NCBI RefSeq assembly: GCF_905220565.1
Contig: NC_059406.1
Span: 816,001 to 880,000, forward strand
Origin: Melitaea cinxia
Taxonomy: Eukaryota; Arthropoda; Insecta; Lepidoptera; Nymphalidae
Direction: 5' to 3'
Length of the DNA: 64,000 nt
This document shows, in pieces, positions 44,633 to 56,115 of this stretch. The notes beneath the pieces are model-generated. The model did no database searches, had not been told where the DNA came from, and saw only the letters and a program-made list of their open reading frames with translations. Each line of letters starts with the position of its first letter. Position 1 is the first letter of the stretch. The translations under genes and the position numbers were made by a program.

Positions 44633-45214
44633 GACTTTTGTCTTCATCATTGCGGAATCTTTGTAGTGATTTATTAATACATAATTTGAGTCAAATCAGC
44701 ACCATATTATCTAGATCAATTTTTACAAAATAAGAAACCGAAAGCAACATTGTATAATGTAATCTTGTTTTTGATCATATCGCCATAACATCGTTTTAAA
44801 TCGTTAAAAGTGCCACAGTTGTGACGTCACTGTAATACCGTCACCGTTCCTTCGCTCTGATTGTTATGAGAATGATATTAGCGATTGGGCGAATTTCCAA
44901 ATTGGCTTCCCTGCTTTATCGCTCTGCAATCGACGCCATTTTGAATTTTCGGTTACTACTTGGCCTGATTATAATTTGCGATCTATTTTAGATATCGCTC
45001 GGGCAGATGTAAAGTTTAATACTTTTTACTTAATTTTTAAACTGTTTGACCTTTTTTGATGACTTTTTTTGTGTAATAGCAACGAAAATTGATGGCAACA
45101 GTCAAAGTTATGATATCCTCATAGAAATAAATATCTATATATTTCTACGTATATGTTTGCTTTATTTTTTTCTCATATAGACATCTGAAAACCTGGTAGT
45201 ACCTCGAACCCAAA
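44633..45214. other. Repeat-poor stretch with a CRE-like site
   Basis: TGACGTCA at 44822-44829; 44790-45010 is GC-richer and complex (CCGTCACCGTTCCTTCGCTC, GCGATTGGGCGAATTTCC) with no frame or repeat, so possibly unique regulatory DNA. Confidence 0.35.
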
Positions 45215-45350
45215 GGTCACACACAATAAATACATGAGCAAAAACGCCGAGCCTAAGACAAACATCTATATGGCCAATACAAATGTATGTAATACGCGGA
45301 GACCGAACCCAGCCATAAGCCAGTGCTAAAACTGTTGCGCTGTCAGGTCG
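45215..45350 (-). mobile_element. SINE-M, head half
   Basis: Minus strand: TGACAGCGCAACAG (head), GGCTGGGTTCGGTCTCC (mutated box B), TACATTTGTATTGGCCATAT. The body beyond AGGTTCGAGG is lost. Confidence 0.7.
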
Positions 45351-46168
45351 TCAAATTATAAAAGAAACATATTTAATTTACTTAGTTTATTAATTACTTA
45401 GTTACACAATCAAAATGCTAAATAAATGCACAATTAATAATAGTAAGTGCTACATTCGTTCCTATCTCTTGCAGTTTAGTAACAAAAAGCTTCAAATAAG
45501 CCATTGTGATACGCCGCACTAATGACTCTTACATCACATCGATAACATCCCCCCGACGTTGCTCTAACATCTACTTGAGACTAATTAACGTGATATGTTT
45601 TGTATGTATTGCGTAATTAGTTAATTAATAATAATTGATAAAATTAATAATGTAATTAGGACGAGTAGAGCTTAGCCTCTATCACGTGGCTTCGTTATTG
45701 TGTGCGTATCTGTTATGATGCAATAAATATTATTTAAATCCAATATGGCGAATCCATATTAATTATAATTTAAATAATTTTTCAATATACATATTTACAA
45801 TTCACAACTTAACAACTAAATATTTACAGATAGATACTTGCCGTACTTCATGATACGATTGCACCACGCTGCTCCAATGTGGGTCGGCGGATGTACTCTA
45901 TGAATTGATTTCAAATTATAAAATAATTTAATTATTACATAAAATGCTTTGGTTTATTATTATTTATATTTCAATTAAACTAACCGTAATTTATAAAAAT
46001 GTGTATAACAATAAACTTTAACTTTTAACAAAATTACTAATTTATTAAATTAATGTATATCTTTTTTAAAGACCAATAAATAAACAGTACAAGTAAAGCA
46101 CAGCCAAAGTAACAAACATCAGTATAGATGGAATAATACGACTTACTGAACAAACAATTTATGGTCAA
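45351..46168. other. Unassigned, with a SINE-M scrap
   Basis: 45862-45906 (CACCACGCTGCTCCAATGTG, GGTCGGCGGATGTA) is a minus-strand SINE-M fragment. Otherwise A/T-rich. Confidence 0.5.
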
Positions 46169-46460
46169 TAATTGTGTTTGCTAGCAATCGAAAAAAACCG
46201 ACTTCAATTACATCGACCAGTAATATAACGTAGGTCGACAAAAACATAGTCAAGTAAATACGCAATATTAGAGGTAACTCAAAAAACACTTAACAGATCA
46301 GATATCAATCAAATTAAAATGAGACATTACAACAAGTACCACCTATCGAGTAAAAAAAGATTCATCGTAATCGGTCTATCCAGTAAAAAGTTATGTATAC
46401 ATAGAAAATACAGTGACAATACAGTAATTGATCACCTACTCCTTTTCTGAGTCGATTAAA
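46169..46460 (-). repeat. Repeat G, internally shortened
   Basis: ATTGTGTTTGCTAGCAATCG, TTACATCGACCAGTAATATA, TATCCAGTAAAAAGTTATG and CCTACTCCTTTTCTGAGTCG. Lacks the GATTTCTCTGG core. Confidence 0.75.
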
Positions 46461-47222
46461 AATAAAGCAGGGTCTTGAATCAAGCCTTTTGTCTTCACCT
46501 AGAGCCTAGCATGCAGTAGGCTGGTACTGGTTACTACCGCAACAAGTCTTCTGATTGGTATAACTTGTAAGCTTAATTTTTTTTTCACTCATAATTTTCG
46601 CCAGATGGCGCTGTATATCGTTGCTTGATTACATTAACAAGACTTAATAGACTTTCTAAATTAAATGAATTCCCTGACGAGAATTGTTTTAATTTTTTCA
46701 TTATATTTATATATAAATGTATTTTCTTTTTTCAAATATTTTTACAACTAGCTATATATTTTTAATGCATAAAATTCTTCTGGAAAATTCCAGAAAACTG
46801 GTCCGGGAACATTAAAAGCAGTACGTGACACTAAGCTAGCAGTTCTAGCTCTAATTCTGCTCTGAATCCTCACGAGCTGAAAAATGGCACTTACTTCTTG
46901 ATTAGACCTCGCTATCTTCTTATATATTTGTTGCGTTTAATTGTGCGGGTTTAGCTGGCACGTTTTGTATTACTTTATACTCGACTGTAAGAGAAAGAGG
47001 GTATTGGAATAACAAAAAAATACACTTATTTTTCAAATTAAAATATACCGTGTTATAGAAGCTTTTAAAAACGCTATTTTAAATTTAAAGTGTATTTTAA
47101 AATAATGTATAATTATGTTAAATACTTAGAATCGACAATATATGTATAGAAAACTTAGCAATAAAATATTTTGATAATAAGTAGTACTTACAGTATGATA
47201 ATATGTTCAATTTTCTCATAAG
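46461..47222. other. Unassigned; holds a heat-shock-element match
   Basis: No repeat recognised. CGCCAGATGGCG (about 46601) is a short palindrome. See the separate entry for 46778-46795. Confidence 0.35.
46778..46795. promoter_or_regulatory. Perfect heat-shock-element match
   Basis: TTCTGGAAAATTCCAGAA consists of four alternating TTC/GAA blocks at exact 5-bp spacing, the HSF-trimer consensus. A TATATA lies 20-30 bp to the left, which would suit leftward transcription, but no transcript or gene is evident. Confidence 0.35.
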
Positions 47223-47500
47223 TACTCGTACATTCAACAGTTTTAATACCACTACAATCGAAGTCGTTAATAATTAATTATTTCTACGAATATGAACAAA
47301 GTTTATTTTTAAATAATTATTCACAAATTATTTATAATGATTTATTTATATAACTAGCCATACCCTGCGCGCGTTGCTACGCTATTTTTATTTATTTATT
47401 TTTTTTAGTCGTTTAGTTTTCTGACAGGTACTCGTACATTCTACAGTTTTATTACCACTTCAATCGAAGTAGTTAATAATTAATTATTTCTATATATATT
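47223..47500. repeat. 72-bp direct duplication around a Helitron end
   Basis: 47223-47294 and 47428-47499 share TACTCGTACATTCWACAGTT and AGTTAATAATTAATTATTTC with about 92% identity. Between them lies a minus-strand Helitron 3' end, CTAGCCATACCCTGCGCGCG at 47354. Confidence 0.75.
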
Positions 47501-47513
47501 TATATACATATAT

Positions 47514-47551
47514 GTAATAAAATCTATATATATATAAATAGATTTTATTAC
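47514..47551. repeat. A/T-rich hairpin
   Basis: GTAATAAAATCT (47514-47525) and AGATTTTATTAC (47540-47551) are exact inverted copies around a TA-rich loop. Confidence 0.85.
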
Positions 47552-48740
47552 AATTAATAAGGCTTTAAAAGATCAAAATAGTCATTTGACATTGTACACT
47601 ATAATTTTAAAAATAGAACCAAACAATTGTGAATTAGGACTCTATTGCGTAGTACAGTATCATCGTATTCATTTTGATTAGTAACGTATGTAAAATTTCA
47701 AGTAGATATTATATATTAGAGTCCTATTTTTATATTTAATGGTAAACGTTCTCAGAATAAAATACTCCAATCAAACAACGTTCACGCAAACTTGCCTGTA
47801 AAACGTTACAAATCTAAGTGGTCGGATTTCGCAAAATATTCCCCTTTCCGAGGCCTCCTCGAAGCCGTCCCTAATTCTGTTATAATGAGACAACTTTTTC
47901 CATTCCTTTTTGGTAACTTTACGCAAAAGTTCTTTTGTGAATTTTTCTGAGTCTTATTTTTGCGTTCAGTGGCCGTCTGACAGCCCGCGGCTCACCGGGC
48001 CGCTATTCCACTGACGCTATTTTAATCATTTTATTTGTAACGATTGGCTCGCTTAAACAAACAAACAAACTTTGCAGCTTTATAATATTAATATTAAATA
48101 ATAATATTGAGTTAACTAGTAAATAAACTAATCTGTTAAAATCAGAGTACTATCAATTGCTTCGGCTGTAATGCAGATGATTTGCTAACTAGTACAATAT
48201 CACAAGTAATCTACCGATTTTGCCTTAGAAGAAATTTAGATATTTTGTACTTGTAAACAATACTTTGACTTCTTTAATAGAAGAAGAGGTCCCGGCTCAA
48301 CAGCGAGACATTTAATGTTATTGTTTAGGGAAGAGGCGCAGTACATACATTTTGTCTTATAAAGAACAGGTACATACAGAAACACACTTCTGCTAGTCAC
48401 TTCGGAAGCTCAAAAATAGGGCTCCTATCACCTTCATCTTTACTAATTCTGTAAGTAGCATAGCATCCTACAGAAAATGACAAATAAAAAAATTACCATT
48501 ATTACATTATTTTAAACTATATTATTTCAATTAAACCAAGTTTGTACTATTGGCAGTATACTGTTGTCATTGTTGTGATTTCAGACAGTTAGACAATTGG
48601 ATGAATTCAAAACAAAAGCGGACCTAAAAGTGATCCGATAAAATATCCATCTGGAGAAAGTCTTTGCTCCCTATAAAATTCTTAAGAAATCGTTACTTAA
48701 AACTTTGAACTATATTGTAAAAAAACAATAAAATTAAAAA
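47552..48740. other. Repeat-poor stretch
   Basis: 47815-48045 is GC-richer and complex (GAGGCCTCCTCGAAGCCG, GACAGCCCGCGGCTCACCGG). 48056-48105 (AAACAAACAAACAAACTTTG, GCAGCTTTATAATATT) is a Helitron-like 5' scrap on the minus strand. No gene. Confidence 0.4.
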
Positions 48741-49000
48741 TATGCTGCTCGCGTTTGATCGCTTCAGTGTAATCTACGGCCAGTAACGAAATCCACGATA
48801 ATCTATTATTTGTTAGTACGAGTTGTTTGGCCGGAATTATTACCATCAATCATTTTAACGCGCAGTCAGTTAACTTATTCAATCATTTATAATTACCAAA
48901 CGAAATAACTTCAGGATCGACGGTCCGGAGTAATTAAATTGCCACTCATTGATTATGACGTATTTTGTTTACCTGAAGCGTCTTATATTTACCTAAAGAT
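48741..49000. other. Repeat-free island with homeodomain-type sites
   Basis: No repeat similarity or frame. Motifs include ATCAATCATTT, GAGTAATTAAATTGCC and CATTGATTATGACG, all core ATTA/TGAT sites of homeodomain and PBC proteins. In A/T-rich DNA such motifs arise easily; the island's composition rather than the motifs sets it apart. Confidence 0.25.
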
Positions 49001-50218
49001 GGCCACATATAAAAATCGTTAAAATGTGCTCTCAGATCTTCAAGCTCTTGGCCAATTGACATATAAAACTACTCGACTCGTCTGTATTGAGCAGGTGAAT
49101 CTCAGCTAAAACTTTATTTTAAGTATTTTAACTTATCCCCTTTTTAAAAGTCTCAAAAAATTATAAAGTCAACAGCATGATGACATAATGAAGACAGATT
49201 TCCTTACATCTCAGCCTTTTGCGCGTTAACGAGTTTAATTACTTTAAAAAAAATCTTTTGGTCGGCTCGCTTCGGTAACAGCAACCTAAATTACAAATAA
49301 ATGGCTTCATACAAAAAAGAACTTTTTACTAATACTGTCATAGGTAAGTCTTTTTTAAATAAAGGTATATTGTAAGACCCGGAAAAAATGTTTTGTCTTT
49401 TGTTTTTGTTTTTTTATTTATTTTTTATTCCTTTGTGACACACGTTTATTTAATTGTGTTTATAGAAAAATCTATTTTATTTTATTTATGTATAAAATTA
49501 TGTTTTTGGAATTAATTAGAAATAAATAAATTTGTTATAGATTTTTTTTACAACTTCGAGGACGAAATGTCTTTTTTCTTGAATAAATGAAGATAAAAAG
49601 GTTTGTTATTAAACGTTTTTGATTAAGAAACAATGTTTTAATAGTTAATTATTGTTTAAGTAAAATAAAATTATGAAAAACTACGCAAAGAAGTGATTAG
49701 TATCGCATGCAGTAGCGGACACACGAGTATTATACTGAAATTGTCATGCACAAGAATGACGCGTCTGGGGGGGGGGGGAATTTTCACTGACACGAACTTT
49801 AAGTGCCGTGTGAATCGATGTACGTTAGGGTTGTATAATGTTTTGCTTCAGCTGCGTGATTTTTTGTGCGACTCTAAATTGATATGAAATATATGATTCT
49901 CGAATATACAATTCTTCGTTACTCATCCAATCGCAGTCCATGCAGTGCTGGATGTAAGCCTACAGAAGATCGCGTGAAATATGCAGATTTTACGCAATAC
50001 TTATCCAGTTTCCACCAGCAATTGTACGTACATCGTTGGTCCAAAGATCCTACAAAGGGTTTCCCAAGACGCGCTTTCCAATTCTTCTTGAATTCCTTTC
50101 CAATTGAATTTCTTTCCAATTCTATTTAAACGCTTCAATCTCAACTCCTGTCGGGAAAAGAAGCCGTAGGCGGGGTCCGGATTGACGTACTAATATTAAA
50201 TACAAATACCAACCATAA
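49001..50218. other. Unassigned, with a G12 run
   Basis: G12 at 49767-49778. 49920-50200 is GC-richer: CAGTCCATGCAGTGCTGGATGTAAGCC-like bases near 49936 suggest a decayed SINE/LINE tail. Overlapping frames on both strands at 49884-50129 are not convincing. Confidence 0.35.
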
Positions 50219-50503
50219 CTGAGGTAGGGCACAGCAGGAATTTCCTGTTCAAAATATGGAGCAGCCCGACTGGGGTAGTACCTCGACCTTACAGAAGATC
50301 ACAGCTAAATAATACTGTTTTCAAGCAGTATTGTGTTCCTGTTGGTGAGTAAGGTGACCAGAGCTCCTGGGGGGATTGGGGATTGGGTCGGCAACGCGCT
50401 TGCGATGCTTCTGGTGTTGCAGGTGTCTATAAGCTACGGTAATCGCTTACCATCAGGTGGGCCGTACACTTGTTTGCCGACCTAGTAACATAAAAAAAAA
50501 AAA
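50219..50503 (+). repeat. Repeat P, full length
   Basis: CTGAGGTAGGGCACAGCAGG through GCAGCCCGACTGGGGTAGTA, GAGCTCCTGGGGGGATTGGG, GATGCTTCTGGTGTTGCAGG to GACCTAGTAACATAAAAAAA. The reference copy for the family; very close to the reverse copy at 62228-62502. Confidence 0.9.
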
Positions 50504-50636
50504 CCAAAACCCACAAGCGGAGATCAACACTACGAAGCCTAGCCCTATCAGTACTGTGAGTAATATGTAAAGCTGAGGTCGGAACTGAGTTCTACCAATT
50601 GAGTAGAAGTCAATTAATTATATCATAATGTTTGTT

Positions 50637-51445
50637 TCGCGTTAGCGTAATGGTCACAGCACTGGCGTGTGGCTGTTGCGTTGGCGGTTGCGGGTTCGAT
50701 CCCCACACATGACAAAGATTTGTATTGAACATACAGATGTTTGCCATTGTCTGGGTGTTTTTGCAGTTCTTATGGATGTCCCCATCGTACCTCGGCGAGC
50801 ACGTTAAGCCATCGGTCACGGTTGTTATTTATTTATTTATTTATTCTTAATGTAACCAAAATATAAACACATTTAAAGAAAGATACATAAAATACAAGAT
50901 GTACAAAGGCGATCTTATCGCTAAATAGCAATTTCTTCCAGATAATCTTTGGGTACTGGACACGGTACAGTAGCAGCGGTTAGAAGTGTGCGCATATTAA
51001 GGAGGAAAAATCAATAATAAATAACGTTAAACAAATTGTTTACATATTTAATATTAAAAATGCGAAGCATTATCAGACATACGTAGATATAAACTACAAT
51101 ATGATAGACTTACATAAATATAAAATACATATACATGCACATATATAAATATATCATACATATAAACTACAAATCACGACAGTTATGACTTAATGAGCGA
51201 CGTATAATGCTTTTTAAGACGTTGCTTAAAACAAGATTGCGTATCATGTAATAATAATAATAATAAAGACACTTATTCACCAAGCATAAAAAATCAAACA
51301 CATACACCTGACATCGATAGTTACTCATAGTAGGGAATATATCTAACAACCCGTATTGGAGCAGCGTGGTGGATAGCTCTGATCCTCCTCCTACATGGGA
51401 AAAGAGGCCTATGCCCAGCAGTGGGATATTACAGGCTGAAGCTTA
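50637..51445 (+). mobile_element. SINE-M, split by a LINE end
   Basis: 50637-50829 gives box A-like GCGTTAGCGTAATGG, box B GGTTCGATCCC (50693-50703), GAGCACGTTAAGCC and TTGTTAT. 51305-51445 resumes at ACACCTGACATCGATAG and ends GATATTACAGGCTGAAG. Only about 5 bases of the consensus are missing at the junction. Confidence 0.88.
50830..51304 (-). mobile_element. LINE 3'-end insertion in SINE-M
   Basis: Starts with (TTTA)n, which on the minus strand is the 3' (AAAT)n tail. Preceded on that strand by CCAGTACCCAAAGATTATCT and AGCGATAAGATCGCC. 475 bp with no ORF; clade undetermined. 51252-51263 has a TAA/AAT run. Confidence 0.6.
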
Positions 51446-51881
51446 AAGAAGTAATTCCAGCAACTTTTGCAACTGTGATAAAGTTGAACACTAAAAGATG
51501 TTAGAAATAAATATATTGAAATATACCATCGTCTGTGCATAAAACAAAATGAATATCCACAGCCCTATTTTCGCCGCTCGCATGCTTTTAAGACTATTTC
51601 ACACGTTTCCCCGATTTCCCGGAATTATAACACGACGCGAATCGTCTATTCCATTATCTCCTTACACCAACTCTATTTTTATTTCTTTAAAGATATGTAA
51701 ATAGTACGCAAAACATAAAAGCAATACAATTATTATATTTGCGTCCGTGTAACAAACTAAAACGCGCAACCTGCATTTCTATACTAGATATTAATATTGA
51801 ATATTTATTACTGAGATACAGCATGATATATTATAGCCTATCCTACTAAAATATGCTCATATAGCGATAATATTCGTATAA
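51446..51881. other. Unassigned stretch
   Basis: 51550-51650 is GC-richer (CCCGATTTCCCGGAATTATA) without a frame. Nothing else recognised before the LINE. Confidence 0.35.
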
Positions 51882-51899
51882 TTCTCGATAAAGTTTCTT

Positions 51900-52925
51900 G
51901 TGTGTTCAAAATGTAAATCTAAATATGAAATTGAATGTATAAACATCAGTTTGAAACAATTCAATGAAATGGACAACAAAAACAGCTGGAAGTGTCCTGA
52001 ATGTTGCAGTAAACAACCAAAGGTAGGAAACACTAATACGCCTATTCGGCAGACGGTAACAAATCCAAGTACTTGTCAAATCTCTGAAGTTTCGCCCGAA
52101 ATGTCAGGCGTCACTACACGTAAAAAGTTAAGTAAAACTCAGGTTACTAAAATAAGTAGTGACGATTGCGGACCTGTTACCGAGAGTAGACTACGCGAAA
52201 TTATTAAGGAGGAGCTCTCAAATTCCATAAATGCGCTAGTAACATCTCAGTTAAAATCAATTAACGAACAAATGACAAATTTTAGCGATTCTCTTTCTTT
52301 CATTAATGTGCAATATGAGGAAATAAAAACAATACTGGAAGAAAAAACTGACATAATAGATCAGTTAAAAAAAGACAACGAGCTCCTTAAATCTTCAGTG
52401 AGACATCTTAACAATAAACTTAACATCGTCGAAATGCATATGAGGGAGAGTAATGTCGAAATAAATGGTATTCCTGAACACAAATCGGAGAATTTAGTGA
52501 ACACTGTACTACAACTAGGAAAAGTAGTCAGCCATCAACTTTCTGTTGAGGATGTTCAATGTGTTACTCGAGTTGCTAAACTTAATAAAAATAATGATAA
52601 ACCACGCTCCGTTGTTGTTAAACTGCGCAATGCGAGGCAGCGTGATGAACTTCTTACGGCAGTGGTAAATTTTAACAAGGCCAATGTTAGCGACAAATTA
52701 AACTCTTATCATCTAGGTATTGGAGGCACGAAGAACCCTGTCTTTGTATCTGAACATTTAACTCCTGCCAATAAATCTCCAATCCATACAGCTGCGCGTT
52801 TAAAGGCCAAACAATTAAACTACCGTTTTACTTGGGTTCGCAATGGAAGAATTTATATGAGAAAAGATGAATTCAGTCAAGCTAAATTAATAAAAAATGA
52901 AGATTGTCTAAAATTAATAAATTAA
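51900..52925 (+). pseudogene. LINE ORF1 protein, N-terminally truncated
   Basis: About 341 codons remain, first in-frame codon GTG; no ATG start is left. Residues 2-36 hold the second half of a PHD-like zinc finger (C2, C5, C13, C32, C35, with Glu10 where His is usual). A Ser/Thr-rich linker follows, then a long coiled coil (about 97-185), the motif RESNVEINGIPE and a C-terminal nucleic-acid-binding region resembling the FP/ORF1 domain of insect LINEs. ORF1 proteins coat LINE RNA and act as chaperones. ORF2 follows after 44 bp in another frame. Confidence 0.85.
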
Positions 52926-52969
52926 GAAACAAATGGTTCACGCAAGTTATAGTGTTTTATTCTATTCTA

Positions 52970-54535
52970 ATGCTTGAAATTTACTATCAAAACGTTAGAG
53001 GTCTAAGATCAAAGACAGACGAAGTATTTAAGAATATTTTAATTTCGGATTATAAAGTAATAGCTTTAACAGAAACTTGGCTGAACTCTAATATTTATAG
53101 TAAGGAATTATTCGATACTCGCTATGTTGTGTATAGAAAGGATCGGTTATGTTCTCAGACTGGGAAGAAGGATGGAGGAGGGGTACTGATTGCGATAACA
53201 CGTGAAATATCTTCTTCTCGTATACTTAATTGGGAAGGTGATTTAGAGACATTATGGGTTGTTATAGAGGTAACTATACAAAACGTTGTTAAAAAAATTG
53301 CGATCTGTGTAGTATACTTACCTCCACCAGTGAAAATAGAAACTTTGAATAAATTTCTTGAGAGTGTTGATAACGTAATTAATCATGTAGAAGATATAGT
53401 TATTTTGGGAGACTTTAATATGAGCTTCATAAATTGGAATTGTAATGATAATTTTTTATATACTACTCCGTCAAATTATGCTTCTACATTGGGTTATGCT
53501 TTGGTTGACTTCTTATCTATTAATAGGTTTCACCAATATAATTGTGTTAAAAATTGTAACGATAAGATTCTAGACCTAGTATTAAGTAATTTATCGAGCA
53601 TTTCAGTACGCAACTCTCCAGATATGCTTAGTAAACTAGATCCGTTTCATCCAAATTTGTTAATAGTTATTAGTGATACTCACATGCCCTGTCTTCGGTC
53701 GAAATTTTGTTCAAGGTATGACTATTTTAAAGCCGATTATGAATCCATTATTAATGACTTAAAAAGCATAGATTGGTTAGAAAAGTTTTGTGCCTGTAAT
53801 GATGTTAATGCCATGGTTGCAATGTTTTATACTTCTCTGTCTAGTGTTATTGAAAAATTTGTACCGACTCGTAAACCACGTAATGCCAAGTACCCCGTAT
53901 GGTTTAATAGAAATTTGATTAGATTATTGGTGGAAAAAGATAAAATTCGTGCAAAACTAAATAAGTACAAAAATCCTAGAGATAAATTAGAATTTAAAAT
54001 ACTGCGGAAGCGCTGTCATAAGCTTTTTAATAATTGTTACGCTGAATATATAGACAGGACTCAAACTAATATTCATAAAAAACCTAAAGCTTTCTGGAGT
54101 TTTTTCAAAAATAAGAAGGATGCTGAATCGTCTATTCCTGCATCAATGACATTGAATAACGTAACAGCTAACTCTGGTTCCGAGATCGCAAATCTCTTTG
54201 CCGTTCATTTTTCGTCCGTTTTCACACATGACAATAATGCTTCTCCAACCAGATTTTCTAATCCTAACATTCCATATATAGGTAAAATAAAGTTTAACGA
54301 AAATGAAGTATTAAAAGTAATAAAATCTCTGGATATACAAAAAGGTGCTGGTCCGGATAATCTTCTTCCTCTTTTCATCAAGCGGTGTAGTTCAGCTATT
54401 GCTTTTCCACTAACCCTTATTTTTAATCGATCGTTAAGGGAGGGAGTTTTCCCTGAAGAGTGGAAAAAGGCGAGAATTGTTCCCGTACACAAAAAAGGCG
54501 ATCGCATGGATATACATATCTTTATCATTGATTGA
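52970..54535 (+). pseudogene. LINE ORF2, endonuclease and start of reverse transcriptase
   Basis: The likely start is ATG 52970 (MLEIYYQNVRGLRSK), since the endonuclease motif begins at once. Endonuclease signatures in order: QNVRGLRSK, ALTETWL (catalytic Glu), YLPPP, ILGDFNM, and a degenerate SDTH where SDH is common. A linker follows, then the RT lead-in GAGPDNLLPLF and ARIVPVHKKGD. The frame ends at TGA 54533 after a foreign-looking insertion following KKGDRMDI, so the product would lack the RT active site. The endonuclease would nick target DNA for reverse transcription. Confidence 0.9.
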
Positions 54536-55860
54536 TTATTATTGAATATAATTATCGTCCAATATCGATTCTCTCGTGCTTTGCAAAGCTATTCGAAAAG
54601 ATATTATATCCGGTAATATCGAACCATTTTGAACGTTTTCTTACAGGTGCACAGCATGGTTTTAGGAGGGGTCTTTCTGTTCAAACCAATTTATCAGTAT
54701 TTATCTCTGATTTGTCGCGCGCGATTGATGGTGGACAGGAGGTTGATGCAATTTATACTGACTTCAGCAGTGCTTTTGACAAAGTCGATCATGTTTTGCT
54801 TATCCAAAAGCTGGGTCAGTATGGGATTGAGAGTGCTTTATTAAAATGGTTTGAGTCGTATTTAAGCAAGCGGCCCCAAAGTGTTGCTATCAATGGCTTT
54901 GAGTCTGGTACATATTTGGCAAATTCCGGTGTACCACAAGGTTCACATTTGGGACCACTCTTATTTCTGGTGTTTATTAACGATATTACGAGTAAAATAA
55001 AACATTGCAAAATTTCTTTGTTCGCTGACGATTTAAAAATTTATAAAACAATAAATAATAATGTAGATGCAAGTTTAGTTCAGGAAGATCTTAATGCTAT
55101 TTCCACATGGTGCTATACCAATAACATGACTCTCAATGTTAACAAATGTTTCTTTATCAAATACACAAGGAAAAAAAACCCGCTTGTTTCAAGTTACTTA
55201 ATTGGTAATAAATCACTTCAGGAAGTGGCGGAAATTAGAGATTTGGGAGTCATTATTGATAAGAAATTGACATTTAGATCCCACATTGACAAAGTGGTTA
55301 CGAAAGCGGCTCGTTTGCTAGGTTTTATTAGACGTAATACCAACGGTTTTTCTTGGTCTACAAAAATTGTTTTGTATAATGCCTTGGTTCGCAGCCTTCT
55401 CGAATATGCTAGTGTTGTTTGGAACCCCACCTATATTGTGCACTCACAGCGCGTAGAAAGTATACAACGTACTTTTACGAGGTATCTTGCTTTTTCTGCC
55501 AGTGGCATCTCACACAGACAGCCATACAATCAACGATTGGCTTGGTTTGGGATGATGAGCCTTCGGGACAGGCGCGCACTTCTCGAGCTATGCTTTTTAT
55601 ATAAAATTCTGTATCATGATGTACATTGTAGCAGCTTGGCTGAGCGTATATCTCTTTCAGTCCCACGTAGGTACCCAAGAAATAAAATCCATAACATCTT
55701 TTATATTTCAAAATCAAAAACTCATATGGGAAATCAGGCGCCCGTGGTTAAACTGTGTTTGAATTATAACAAAATTGCAAAAGATTTACCAGGCATTGAC
55801 ATATTTGGTGATCATTATAATGCATTTAAAAAGAAACTTATTGCTCATTTTCACAAATAA
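54532..55860 (+). pseudogene. LINE ORF2, reverse transcriptase remainder
   Basis: The frame resumes NYRPISILSCFAKLFEK. Motifs by residue of this frame: AQHGFRRG (40-47), motif A YTDFSSAFDKV (75-85, catalytic Asp77), motif B SGVPQGS (132-138), catalytic FADD (164-167), then RDLGVIIDKKL and a ~200-residue C-terminal region ending at TAA 55858. All catalytic residues are kept. It has no ATG at its start; the gap is the insertion described for the upstream half, about 32 nt if one codon separates the two. So this is the same gene with a small insertion, not a second gene. Confidence 0.9.
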
Positions 55861-56115
55861 CATAGTTTTTTTTTTTCTTTTTTAATATTCTCTTTTGTAA
55901 ACTTTTTTTATATTCTACTTGTAATCCTTTTTTTAAGTAATTAATAGTTTTATTTTGTGTTATGCAAGCTGAAAAAAAATTGAATGTTATGCATGCTAGT
56001 TATTGATATATGTATTAAGGACCTTACTGTATACCTAATGTGCTTATTATAACAATGTAAAAATATGTATATTGTTAGTATGCTTAAATAAATAAATAAA
56101 TAAATAAATAAAGTT

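Larger units (their letters stand above)
51896..56112 (+). mobile_element. Jockey/CR1-type non-LTR retrotransposon, 5'-truncated
   Basis: Two-ORF LINE: ORF1 (zinc finger plus coiled coil), ORF2 (apurinic-type endonuclease and reverse transcriptase), a ~230 bp 3' UTR and an (AAAT)n tail at 56085-56112. ATAAAGTT occurs at 51888-51895 and 56108-56115, a possible target duplication partly masked by the tail. Inactive: ORF1 lacks its start and ORF2 is frameshifted. Confidence 0.9.

Noticed and set aside
54205..54528. 107-codon minus-strand ORF, and other minus frames over 54-55.7 kb
   Set aside because: Shadows of the LINE ORF2 on the opposite strand, which has clear RT motifs.
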